64,000 bases of DNA. Origin: Cryptomeria japonica (lineage: Eukaryota; Streptophyta; Pinopsida; Cupressales; Cupressaceae). The stretch is taken from assembly GCF_030272615.1 (NCBI RefSeq), contig NC_081407.1, positions 145,456,897 through 145,520,896 on the forward strand. Reading direction: 5' to 3'. Below, one piece after another: positions 11,263 to 21,828 of this stretch (position 1 is its first letter; each line of letters opens with the position of its first letter). A program made the translations under genes and the position numbers. The notes below the pieces were generated by a model. The model did no database searches, was not told the origin of the DNA, and saw only the letters and a list, made by a program, of their open reading frames with translations.

Positions 11263-12801
11263 CTCAATTTAGAGAGTGCACCAGATCCTTGTTCTTCTAG
11301 ATGGAAATCTTGTTGATTTCCTCTAGCTCCTCCATGATGAATTTGGAGGTTCCATTGTTGCTGATTCGGCTTCTGGTTTTGGAACTAGGACCAGTGGTTT
11401 TGTTGTCTCCAACAACCATATCTTCACCTCCAAGGTCTTTCACTAGGTCACTGTGATAGGATCAGTAATCTACAACCATGGCATTGATCTTTTCAAGCCC
11501 CTCTATACTGTTGTTCATGGCTTCTTTGCTTATGTCAACCAGGTTCTTGAGGTTTTTCTTTGTCTTCGCCATAGACTATTCCACCTTTTCAATTCTTTGT
11601 TCATGATTGCATTTCATCACCTTGACGTCCTGGGAGAGCTTTTGGGTCATAATCACGAGTTTCTCAGATTTGCTGGGTTCAGGGGAGGTAGTAAAGATAT
11701 CAATAATCTCTTTAACCCCCACTTTGAGGGTGTCAATTTCTCGCTCCACCCACTTCCAGTGGCTCTCCTGGCTTCTGGTAGCGTCCATAACCAGGTTCAT
11801 CAGATTGCCAGTTCTCTGTGTCCCACTGTTCTCTTCTTTGGCCATGGTCCCCTATTTTTCTCTCAGGACGTTGATTGAGATGTCCAGTTTAATTTCCTGG
11901 TCTGAATTCTTCGGGCCATAGTCTTTAGCCGCAACCTTCTTCTTTTTGGAAAAGGGTTCAGCCTTAGAAATCAGTTTGTTGTTGGATTTATATTTGCTGA
12001 CCGCCTATCTGGGAGGGTTCTTACTGGTAAATGTCCCAGGGGTGACCATCATCTCCCCTTCTTCTGCAAGTTTATAATCAAGGTCATCAAAAGGAATGAC
12101 ACCCCCACTATCCTCCAAATCCATTTCTGAGTCAGAGACATCCTGGATGTTAGTCTGTTGGCCTTTCTCAGTTAGAGAGGGCACAACTTAAGGGATTTAG
12201 TGTACTCCATGATGAGCACAATAAACCCTTCGTGGAGAATAGGTTTGTTTGGATTCTCAAAATGTTTTTCCAGGCTATTTTCAAGAGAGGAGGCCAGATA
12301 GAAAGGAACAAAGATGATTTTACCATGCCTAAAATGAATCAAAATGTTAAAATGATAGGAAAAGATGCTCACATATCTTCCATAGAGTGTAATATACCTC
12401 ATGATGAACTCGACCATGTCTACTCAGGGAGACATAAGATCTTTCCTATTATAGCCGTCATCAACCATCTTGGTAACACGAGAGCGCTCCTTTTCTTTGT
12501 CGAAGAGACTCGTCAAGTCCTCCTCCCTAGTTTTCCTGTCTCTATAAAATCTTCTACCATTCGTCGCCAGACTAGTGACCATCGCCACCATGGTTTCATC
12601 AATCTGATACTTGGCTTCATAAGCCATCAAGATCTCTTTTTTCCACCCATTGACAAAGGACTCCGTGAGCAGAGGAGAAGGGCCATGAAGTCGATCCAAA
12701 AAAGGGACGATTCCCCCATCAACGACTTCTTGCCACACATCCTTATTTTTCTTCCATTTCTCGTAAGTAGACGGTTCTTGCCTATTCTTGTCCCCACCCA
12801 T
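11263..12801 (-). pseudogene. extra ORF downstream of LINE RNase H, unknown family
   Basis: From the ATG at 12801 (MGGDKNRQEPSTYEKWKKN) about 510 codons can be followed on the minus strand with stops near 12423, 12172, 11999 and 11847 and later ones. The N-terminal 125 residues (VWQEVVDGGIVPFLDRLHG, FYRDRKTREEDLTSL, MRYITL) look like a globular domain. A linker rich in D, E, S and K follows. The C-terminal part (11845-11280) is charged with heptad-like spacing and is probably a coiled coil. I do not recognise it. The first part recalls, in composition only, plant 'putative transposon protein' domains. A shorter relative lies at 259-1196. Confidence 0.6.
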
Positions 12802-13029
12802 TATGCTCTTGGTCGCCGAAAAGCAAAAATTAGGCCACAACAGAGAAGTCTTCGAATAGTCGCAAAAAATGGGCAACACCAGAAAAGTCTCCAAACAGTA
12901 GCAAAAAAAGGGCCACACAATAAGACAAAAAATCCAATCACTAGGGAAGTTTCTAGATCTTTGGTTAGGGAAAACAAAAAAGAGTCATTTCCCCATCAAC
13001 TCTATCAAATCATGATTAAAGATCATCGA

Positions 13030-13484
13030 TTAATGCGAGTGCGCGTAATCATCATGAGCCTGATCACATAGGTTTTTGGGGAATGAATCCCTATTACTCC
13101 ACCATTTAGTCGCCACGCATCCCACCGCCAAATTGGCATGTAGATCCGCCACTTTGTTGCCTTCCTCGTATACGTGCAAAATTTTGAAATTAGCCAGCTC
13201 ATTTATTATTAGTTGGCAATCCTTGATCAGATTAGCTTTCGTCCAACTAGGATCCGTGCATCCATTCAGACAGTTGACAGTGTATAGCGAGTCAGACTCC
13301 AACTAGACTTTTCTAAAGACTTCTCTTTTAGCCATGTGTAACCCAATGTTGGCAGTGTTGACCTCCATATAGTGGTTAGATTGGGTGCCCAGAGGGAGCG
13401 CCATCGTAGAATTCAGCAGACCCGAATGATTCCTAGCCACTCCCCCACACTCAGTCGGCTTAGGATTTCCTTTAGCCACTCCAG
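13030..13484 (-). pseudogene. LINE-type RNase H domain, truncated and with one internal stop
   Basis: The minus-strand frame starts at the insertion edge with GVAKGNPKPTECGGVARNHSG, the beta-strand and glycine-rich start of the plant RVT_3 RNase H. It runs through LPLGTQSNHYMEVNTANIGL and, after one TAG at about 13303, LESDSLYTVN, then HVYEEGNKVADLHAN near the end. The first catalytic aspartate lies upstream of the truncation point and is missing. The E, the ESDS aspartate and the final D of KVAD are visible. It would cleave RNA in RNA-DNA hybrids in the intact LINE. Confidence 0.85.
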
Positions 13485-13497
13485 ACAACATGAATTT
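13485..13497. repeat. LINE target-site duplication, right copy
   Basis: ACAACATGAATTT, identical to 11082-11094. It marks the 5' truncation point of the element. Confidence 0.9.
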
Positions 13498-13890
13498 GTT
13501 GAAAAGGCTTAATTAGAAATTTTTAAGTGAATGAAAAGTGGTAGATATAAAGCCACATTCTGCAACATTTGCCACCATTATCTCTCCCACCCCAAGAGCT
13601 TTAGAATAAGTTGGAGACATCCATCAAAACAATAAAGAATTGAGATTCTTGTTAGATGTTATAGTCGTATTTGCTTTTATAGGCATGCATACAAAATGCA
13701 GAATCATATACAAGGCGAATGAATTGTTTGACAAGTTGTCTCGAAAGAATGTTATAGTCTCATGTATCCTGGGACTATAGTCCATGCAAATAATGGACTC
13801 CTTGAAAAATCTTTCAAAGCTACACTGCGCAAGCATGCATGCTAAAGGCAATACCATAAACAACACACCTAAATAGTTTGACCAAATACC
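13498..13890 (+). pseudogene. PPR pseudogene, segment 3 of 3
   Basis: Across frames this reads VEKA-LEIFK, then KPHSATFATIISPTPRALE, then LLDVIVVFAFIGMHTKC and KANELFDKLSRKNVIVS. These follow the PPR order: helix pair, 'KP-SATFATIL-ACA-LGALE', 'IHDYAKCG' and 'ARELFDKMP-RNVVSW'. Stops and a frame change make it a pseudogene. It is the continuation of 10920-11094 interrupted by the LINE. Confidence 0.75.
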
Positions 13891-15814
13891 TCAATGAGAT
13901 GTGACCTTAAGCAGTGAAATCATTGTAAGATATACAACTAAGCAATATATTAAGTATAGAGAATCAGTCAATTTTGAGTGTTTAACATTTAAAAATCTAG
14001 AAATTAAAATTCTAGTGTGTGAAATTTAAATTGTCGATACAAAACATATTGAAGAGTTTTTTATGAGAATTTACTCTAGAAATAAAACGTATTGAAGTCT
14101 AAGGTTGGGACTCTACTCCCTAGCGATTCTATTGATAGTTGGCCTATTGAGGTGGCCTTCGGTGGCCTGTCTACAAGTTTTTGATCTGGTCCAAGGTTTA
14201 GGGATACCTTTGAAAACCCTACAAGTTTGTGTGTGCTAGTCCATTCTATGCTTGTTGTTTGTTGGAATGGCCAGGCGTTCTTTCTAGTTTAAGGTTCCAG
14301 GGTGCCTCTTTTTTTCCCCTAATCCTCTTATAGCATTCATTTTCTTTTTGACCTATATTACCATAATAATTACATTTCCATTTACTTTCATTATTATGTT
14401 TGGATAATGTATCTATTTTAATAATTCTAATCCCTCTCTCTTGGTTGATTATCTTATCTCTTTATAATATTTTTTCCCTTCATTAGGGATGCTTGATAAT
14501 CAACACCAAAACAACTCTAGGAAAACTCTATCTGATAGAAGATGTACCTAAGGTAAGTTATGTGGTAATTCAAATGGGTTTGAATTCATGTTGAATGATG
14601 ACATTTGTGAATAAAGTAATTTTAAAAAGAAAATCAATTAAATGGTATAGTTAAATGGATAAGGTAAGGCTTAGGATGTTACTTTTGTTGAAAGTCCAAT
14701 CAAAATTTTTCAATACACAAAGGAAGGTAACATTGATGTATATATTGCTATCACTAATGATTGAATTTGATCTTGATGAGAGTTGTGAGTAGGTGATCAG
14801 TATGATATCCTAACCAAACAAGTGTTTATAAGAATATATATGAAATGAGTGCCAATGGGAAGAAGGGAAAACTATATAAATTCTTGTCAAATACACCATT
14901 TATTGGAGTTATTAAGTGTGACCTTATGCATAGAAAATAGAGCCCAATGTGGTTTAATATTGTGAACCATTTCTAATGTTGATTCACTACACTAGACTTC
15001 CAAGGACATCCAAATATAGAGGTTTTCAAGGCCTAGAGGGCCCATGAGAGTCATTGATGAAATTTCTTAAATAATTTCATGGAACCCATAAGTAGTGATT
15101 TTTTAGTGGCAAATATTGATCAATTGGCTAATAGTTTAAATGTGGGAATCAAAATTTGGCTAACAATTAAAGTTATTAGGTGACCCGAATCACCACATTT
15201 TTACAAAATTTCCTTAGTCTTATTTAAGTAACTAGAGTGTTTATTTTATTAAATTTTTAAACTCAAATATTCCCAACAATAATTGATACATGATTAGATC
15301 ATATTTACCTAAATTATATAAGTGATTGCAAAAATTCAAATTAATTTGATGATAATATAACATAATTATTAGTTACTTTAGGACCATATAACCAATATTT
15401 TCCACCATTTATTTAAAAGAAAGGTGGCCCTTTAGCCCCCACACAACCCCACACAAGTTATCCTCATTTTAGGCCTAATTTTAGTTCAAAGCACCTCAAA
15501 TTTATATTATTGTGGGATGGTACAGTTGGCAAGTTTGGTTGGATTATCCATCTAATCCATTTATGCGCCACTCAGATAATAGATGGTCCTCGTGGAAAAG
15601 GGATAAGAATAATATAGAGATAGGGAGATATGCACTGCTCACCCCTATCCATCATCACTTTGAATGTGCATTTGAGGTCCAATGCCAATGACAATGAAAC
15701 TCTATCTCTATCTCTATATAGTGATAGTGCCAATGAAACTTGTTCACATAATGAAACTCTATACAACGCTCGATCAACCCCTAAACTAAATGGAGTCATT
15801 CAATGGTCGGTCGG
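13891..15814. other. non-coding, unassigned
   Basis: No domain-bearing ORF was found. A stretch around 14990-15110 loosely resembles parts of 16670-16740 and 16840-16910 (phrases like GGGCCCATGAGAGTCAT and TTTCATGGAACCCATA). This suggests old copies of one unnamed repeat. Confidence 0.4.
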
Positions 15815-16068
15815 GCCATGGGAATTAAAGAAAATAAATCCGAATGCAACTATATCTTCCCACCCACCCCAGTGAGCCCCTACTATTCTACGTTGGAGGA
15901 TAATAAAGTTGGGTGGGTGAGAGTGGTTAGTAATTTAACAAGCCATGGGAATAAAAGAAAATAAAGCCGAATGCAACTATATCTTCCTACCCACCCCAGT
16001 GAGCCCCTACTATTCTACGTTGGAGGATAATAAAGTTGGGTGGGTGAGAGTGGTTAGTAATTTAACAA
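15815..16068. repeat. 127-bp tandem duplication
   Basis: 15815-15941 is repeated at 15942-16068 with only a few differences. Both copies begin at GCCATGGGAAT and end at TAATTTAACA. The duplication looks recent and non-coding. Confidence 0.9.
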
Positions 16069-16924
16069 CACTCATTACATTCTATGAGGTAAAAGGCACC
16101 CACAATTCGTAATGCTTATAGTGTCCAGAATTAATTTTGGATTCTTGATTTGAATGAAGATCAATGATTAAAAAGCAATTCTCAACCCTATGAGCATTAC
16201 AAACTATGGATGCATTTTAACTTGATGAGGGCCATTAGATTATATTTAAAATCAATGGTAGAAACTAACTATTATAGAGTCTACTCCTTAAGCCTATTAA
16301 TAATTTCCCCCCTTCTTTTCCATAAGAATTTTGTTTATTTTTTAAATCGAAAGATCTACCATAGTAATTAATATATTTCCCTATTATTTGCCAAGATTTT
16401 CTATTAAATTTTAGAGATGTAAAAAAAAATTGCTACTAAAATTATTAATTTTTTTTTAAAGGAAATATTTGTCAATAGATTATTTTTTTTCAAATAAATG
16501 AAAAGTTCACCAAGAATTTATATTTTTTTTGAGGGGTGTTTCTTAAAGTTATCCCTACCCATAAATAAACCTTTGCCTTTGTAGTACTGAACAAAAATAC
16601 ATTACCATAAATTAAAACAAACGAACTCAATAAATTTTAATTATAAGAACATCCAAAAGAACATATTTTCAAGACCAAGGGCCTCATAAGAGTCACCGGG
16701 AAAATTCTTCAAACAATTAAATGAAACCCACATGAGTAAACATTTTGCTTTATAGTATTAGATAAAAATATTATTTGATACATTAAACATACAATATCAT
16801 TTGATTTTACCTACAAGAACACTTAGAAGAAGAGATATTTAATATCTACACGCTCAATAGAAGTCATTGAAAAATAGTGAAAAGAATTTCATGGGTAAAT
16901 AAACCTTTCCATTTATAATTACCA
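16069..16924. other. AT-rich DNA with weak degenerate repeats
   Basis: Three loosely similar stretches of roughly 170-190 bp (near 16555, 16735 and 16895) share phrases such as 'TAAACCTTT...TTTGTAGTA' and 'AGAACA..C..AGAAGA'. No gene was recognised. Confidence 0.3.
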
Positions 16925-17094
16925 CTAGCTTACATATATTTGATTTTAATCAAATATATATAATACGCCGAGAGATATCCTTCTAGAGGCGCCTATTAGA
17001 GTTTGGGGTACATGATAAAAATAGGCGCCTCGAGAAGGACATCTCTCGGCGTATTATATATATATTTGATTAAAATCAAATATATGTAAGCTAG
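16925..17094. repeat. long near-perfect inverted repeat (foldback/MITE-like)
   Basis: Left arm 16925-16997 pairs with right arm 17020-17094 around a 22-nt spacer. The ends are CTAGCTTACATA and TATGTAAGCTAG. Each arm also contains the self-complementary ATTTGATTTTAATCAAAT and a GGCGCC palindrome. There are only a few mismatches or bulges. Such a structure suits a foldback transposon or MITE. No convincing target duplication longer than about 3 bp is visible. Confidence 0.85.
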
Positions 17095-17399
17095 TAGTAG
17101 TCGTGACGCAACATGGGAAACACTAAAAAAATTAAAATAGAACTATATAATTTTATATTATTAATGTTTGTTATAATAATATGTAATATTATTATTGCAA
17201 CTATTATTAATATTTTCTATTTTTTGTGGAAGTATATTATAATTTACTATTATTATTAATTTATATTATTTTGATTATTATGATATTATTTTTATAATTT
17301 ATTGAAAATAATATTCATAATATAAATTTGAAATATTTTAAATGTACTATATTCTTATTTTGAAACTGTAATATTGTTTTATAGTTATTAAGTGTATAA

Positions 17400-18060
17400 T
17401 ATTGGGGTTTAAATCTTTGTTAGATGTAGGGTTAGGATTATGGTTATAGATAAGATTATGCTCATGATAGAATAACAATTATGATAAGATATAGGTGAAA
17501 ATTACGGTTAGGATTAGGGCTAATATCATAGTTAGGTTTATCCTTAAGATTAGGGTTAGGATTGGAGTTAATCTTAATGATAGTAATTAGGGTTAAGGTT
17601 AAAGACTATAATCATTAATTATAAATAAAATTAGGGTTAGGGTTAGAATTATAATTATGATAAGGGTTAAGGCGTCAATTATTATTAGGGCTAATGATAT
17701 AATTGCGTCAAGCGTTAGGGTTAGGGTTACAGTTAGTGTTGGGCTTAGGATTAGGGTTAATCTTAGTGATTAGAATTATTAATTGTAAATAAAATTAGGG
17801 TTAGGGTTAGAATTATCATTAGGATTAGGGTTAAGATTGCAATCAAATATAGTACTTGATGATAGCTATAAGAGTTAGGGTTTGGGTTAGGATTATGTTT
17901 GGGGATAGAAAAGGGTTAGGGTCAAGGTTAGAATTATAATTAGGGTTAGGATTAGGTTTTGTGTTAGATATATAGTTAGGTTTAGGGTTAAAATTATAAT
18001 TATTAATTATGAATAATATTGAGGTTTTGATTATGATAATAATTAATATTAACGTTTTGA
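17400..18060 (+). repeat. degenerate TTAGGG/TTAGGAT telomere-like block, copy 1
   Basis: Irregular runs of GGTTAGGGTTAGG with interspersed AATTATAATTAGG and TTAGGATTAGGG. Hexamers (TTAGGG) are more common than the plant heptamer TTTAGGG. It is too degenerate and too internal to be a chromosome end. It is related to the block at 27646-29520. Confidence 0.8.
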
Positions 18061-18334
18061 TTATGGAAATTTTTATAATGTGAGTGGATAAAAATCAAAA
18101 ATTATATTTATTTTATTTATATTAGCATTATTACAATAACTTTCAAGTCATTTGAATTTTGATTTTAGTATTAGTTAAAATGTGTAAAAATTGTAAAGAT
18201 TTACAAAATATTAAATAATTAATATGAAAAATGAAATTCTTATCTATTGTGACAATTATTATTATTATATACACGAGCCCTATCAATACAACAATTTTTT
18301 AATAATTTGAAAAATAAATTTATTGGTGGAGAAA

Positions 18335-18551
18335 ATGCATAAAATAAACTATCGAACACTTAATAGTCATAGTAAAGTATGTAATAGTAATTGAGGAAAA
18401 TTTGAACATAATTTATTAAAACATTTCATAGGAATTAAAGCAAATTCGAACATAATTAATTAAGAATTAGAGTTTACAATCCAAAATTTTAATTTTTATT
18501 ACTCAATCCAAAATTGACTACAATCATAATAGTTACAAAATTTAGTAGGCT
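18335..18551. repeat. direct repeat R1 (about 218 bp)
   Basis: Almost identical to 19160-19378 in the same orientation. Each copy lies just downstream, on the minus strand, of a small ORF. It is either a duplicated 3' untranslated region or an unknown repeat. Confidence 0.85.
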
Positions 18552-18673
18552 CAATAATTGTCCATTGGTTTTTACACATTCCCTAATAGCACAGAGTGCC
18601 CAGTTGGGCCATTATCTAACAACTACATAAAACTTCAATATTTAAGAAGTATTAAAGATCGACCAAGAAGTAA

Positions 18674-19108
18674 CTAAATGAATAACACTTCATTATAATG
18701 ATGTAAATACATAACAAATTCTTCAACAATGAGGATGGTATTCTGACCCTTGTTCTCATAATGATCGCGATATACTTCTTTTAAAGAATCTGGAAATTTT
18801 GATGCTATTGCAGAAACTTCCTTAACTTTTGTTGCAACATCTTCCATTTGCAATATTTCTAATTCTTCAGCATCATCTATCATTAAGGCCATGTTTTCAT
18901 ATTCTCTGACAATTTTGTTGCAGTAATCCAAAATTGTTCTCGCACATTTGTCCATATGGCTCTCAATGAATTCATTTGAATTCACAGATACATCTGGGCT
19001 TGCAACAACAATTTCTGATGCATTGTCAGAAACATCCATGTTTTGATTATTTGCTGAATATAAATAACATAAAATGGAAGTTAGTATTATGAGAATGAAA
19101 ATATCCAT
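18674..19108 (-). CDS. hypothetical acidic protein or exon, unrecognised
   Basis: An open frame of 144 codons. The first 17 residues are hydrophobic. However, a good splice acceptor (TTATATTCAG) falls after codon 18, so the coding exon may really begin at 19053 (NQNMDVSDNASE). The rest is acidic and mainly helical in character (EYENMALMIDDAEELEILQMEDVATKV is the longest such stretch, shown only by its ends here: EYENM and VATKV) and ends HHYNEVLFI. I recognise no domain. The paired ORF at 19418-19606 is followed by the same 3' repeat, suggesting both belong to one gene or element on the minus strand. Confidence 0.3.
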   Translation of the reverse strand: MDIFILIILTSILCYLYSANNQNMDVSDNASEIVVASPDVSVNSNEFIESHMDKCARTILDYCNKIVREYENMALMIDDAEELEILQMEDVATKVKEVSAIASKFPDSLKEVYRDHYENKGQNTILIVEEFVMYLHHYNEVLFI

Positions 19109-19159
19109 AAATAGTTACAACATAATATTAAAAAGTATTAACATTTAGTAATAAAAAAT

Positions 19160-19378
19160 ATGCATAAAATAAACCATCGAACACTTAATAGTCATAGTAA
19201 AGTATGTAATAGTAATTGAGGAAAATTTGAATATAATTTATTAAAAAATTTCATAGGCATTAAAGCAAATTCAAACATAATTCATTAAAAAAAAGAGTTT
19301 ACAATCCAAAATTTTAATTTTTATTACTCAATCCAAAATTGACTACAATCATAATAGTTACAAAATTTTGTAGACTCT
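19160..19378. repeat. direct repeat R2 (about 218 bp)
   Basis: Second copy of 18335-18551, with scattered substitutions and short A-run differences. Confidence 0.85.
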
Positions 19379-19417
19379 CATTTAGGAGTTGCTATCACTT
19401 TGTTTGATGGATTCCTC

Positions 19418-19624
19418 TCAATAATGGAGAGAATTTAAGTGGTGTTTGATAGGATCAATAGTGGTTTGACCCTTCTCAGGTGGTTTCTCAAGGTCAACTT
19501 TATTGTTGTTTCCAAGTTTCTTCCAAATGGATGCCTTTAATGCTGCTTTGCTCGTAGTTGTCCAAACACGTCTTTCTCTTCGAAGCCGATCAATCGCCTC
19601 AGCCATTGTCTCTGTATCTGAGGG
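19418..19624 (-). CDS. hypothetical small basic ORF or exon, unrecognised
   Basis: 62 codons from the ATG at 19606 (MAEAIDRLRRERRVW). It is preceded on the minus strand by a plausible splice acceptor (TTTCCCTCAG ending at 19621). The frame before that acceptor also carries a short open piece (TNSSEESLKPLMGSLLENL, near 19647-19705) behind another possible acceptor at about 19733. The product is basic then acidic, with no known domain. It may be an exon of the same unknown gene as 18674-19108. Weak evidence only. Confidence 0.25.
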   Translation of the reverse strand, partial: PSDTETMAEAIDRLRRERRVWTTTSKAALKASIWKKLGNNNKVDLEKPPEKGQTTIDPIKHHLNSLHY

Positions 19625-19849
19625 AAATGAACAACATCTATAGTCATGGTTGAGCCAAATTTTCCAAAAGTGAACCCATAAGAGGTTTCAAACTTTCTTC
19701 CGAGGAGTTCGTCGCAACCGCACCCTGTGAAGTAGGATAGTCTATGTTAAGTTTATACTTAATTTTTTTAGTGGAGAGACTAAGGTTCAATGTTGAACTT
19801 GGTAGCTCTAATAGCATATGTAACATCCAAAAACACTTAATGGAAATTA

Positions 19850-19854
19850 TTATG
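19850..19854. repeat. target-site duplication TTATG, left
   Basis: Identical to 27641-27645 on the other side of the gag-only element. Confidence 0.85.
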
Positions 19855-21087
19855 TGTAAAGCGGAAAATCGCGATCGAACCCTAGTTGCTCTCCCCTCTT
19901 CCAACTCCAAGGAGAGAGAAGGGAGATTCACTAGGGTTGATGGTTTTCACTTAGGGGAGAGACTTTACATTCAAAAGAGGGGTTGAAACCCACAAGATCC
20001 AATCCCACGCAATGCAAGATTGGATGCTAAATGTGTTTCAAGGGTTAAGACAGCAAGGCTACCCTCTTTTGTAAAGAATGTTGATAGAAGAATTAAGCTA
20101 GGAATGCATAGAAAATGACAAAGATTCGCTTATAAACTGAGATAGGGATATAGGATGAAGCTGCAGACCTGGAATTAGCAGTAAAATGTTGATACGGCGC
20201 TGTCCTGCAAATTTGAGCAAAAGTTGTCGGGACGATGGCGCCCGACGCCACGGTCCTCCGAAAAATCCGCGAAACGAAGGGGGATCTGTTCGTCTCTGCA
20301 CAAGGATTCCAGATCTTCAATTTCAGCCGCATACCTGCAACCTACACACAGAAAAGAGAAGACGATTGGGGGGTTAGGGATTAGGGGTTTGCCTTTAGGT
20401 CAAACCCCGGTTTTGGAATTAACCAAGAAATGAGCAAGTGCTGTAAATGTAAATGACTGTAAAACAAGTACTAATACCTTGTTCTAAGGATGTTTGTATC
20501 CTTATGTGCGAAGGTATAGATATTGTATGTTGTATGTTGTAGCATGTAGTAAGTGATCTCCTCTTCAATGGTTGAATCCTTGTCTTGAATGCAACACTTA
20601 GCCTTGAATGGAGACTTGAAATGATCAATTGCTTGAATGAATGCTTGAATGCTTGAATGCTTGAGTATAATTTCCACGCTTGTACACATATGTCCTTCTC
20701 ATGCCAAATGAGAGAGAAAAATGTAGTTTATATACTTGTCATTTAGGGCTGATAGACTGATTTTCCCAACCTTAGGCTGACCAGGAAAGTTAATTTCCAA
20801 ATTGCAAACAAAAAGACCCGAGACCCTTTAGGAGACCGGGCCCAAAATAGGACCCAGGGACCAGGGCGCTAGGCGCCCTGGTCCTGAAGGACCAGGGCGC
20901 TGGGCGCTCTGGTCCCACCTCTCGGGACAGCAGGGTGCAAGGAGGTTCAGGCCAGGGTGCTTGAAAAATGCAGTTTTCAGTGTCGTGAGCAAGTTTCAGG
21001 GTCTCCATTCAGGTTGCGTGTTGCGTCACCATCGTGAAGACTGAAATGCAGTCGAAATTGCAAGTGTCACAATTTTAGGATGCTACA
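19855..21087 (-). repeat. gag-only element 3' LTR (left copy)
   Basis: 1,233 bp. It carries a duplication at about 20860-20915 (GACCAGGGCGCT repeated) that is reduced in the right LTR. A minus-strand TATATAAA lies at 20727-20734. Confidence 0.92.
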
Positions 21088-21100
21088 TTTAGCCCCCACT
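21088..21100 (-). promoter_or_regulatory. polypurine tract of the gag-only element
   Basis: AGTGGGGGCTAAA on the minus strand directly abuts the 3' LTR. Confidence 0.8.
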
Positions 21101-21828
21101 TTAGCGGGAGTATGTATGCTCATACTTCCGGTAAAGTACAAGGAAACAACATTGAAAGACTTTCACCACATCAAGGAGGCAAGATACACCAAGTCCCCAG
21201 TGGACTAAGGATCTTACGACTTCGATTGACAAAGTAAAAGGGAAGATCACGAGGAAGAACCATGACTGTCAGTAGTAAGGTTCCCTCACTATGAGTTATG
21301 CAAGAAAGATATCAAAAATTTTCAGGGCAAGGCTAAATTTACCCAAAAAATTTCAAGTATCTTGAAAAGATATGAACGGGATGTATACCCCCCTACGTTA
21401 AAGCGATCGCACACGCCTCACCGGGGGTGATTGTTTTAACGTAGTGATACACATAAGAAATGAGAAAGGAAAGGAGCACGTTATCGCAAGGATTTAGCCC
21501 CCAAGTGTGAGATAAACCCAAGGATAATAGACACAAAACACAAAGCACGAGGTGACTTCGCTTTCCTCGGGGTCAGTATGCTGTATGATAATTCATGTAT
21601 ATCATATGTATGTATGCATAATTTGTTCTTCATTCCCCAATCAAGGAAGGTCACCTAGAAGAAGGGAACACATGTGTCTTTTGAGTCAACATGAGAGAGA
21701 TCGAGAGATCTCAATGCTTTGCATCATCCTCAAGTAGACAACACCAAGGACAACAAATAGAAGAATGAGAATAACGTATAGAAGAAGTAACAAAAGAGAG
21801 GGGGAGAGAATCTGCTATGCTAATGAAA

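Larger units (their letters stand above)
11092..13484 (-). mobile_element. 5'-truncated LINE with RNase H, an extra downstream ORF and a poly(A) tail
   Basis: The element is flanked by a perfect 13-bp duplication and ends in a nine-base poly(A) (T-run at 11092-11100), the hallmark of target-primed insertion. On the minus strand it starts abruptly inside an RNase H domain (13484), consistent with 5' truncation. It then carries a second long ORF (12801-11263) and an untranslated tail. Most plant LINEs stop after RNase H, so the extra ORF on the same integrated transcript is unusual. The endonuclease and RT have been lost by truncation. Several stops show it is old. Confidence 0.85.

Noticed and set aside
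16925-17094. microRNA precursor
   Set aside because: The arms are too long and perfectly paired for a typical plant miRNA. A foldback element explains it better.
17400-18060. A true chromosome end
   Set aside because: The units are degenerate and ordinary sequence lies on both sides. It can only be interstitial.
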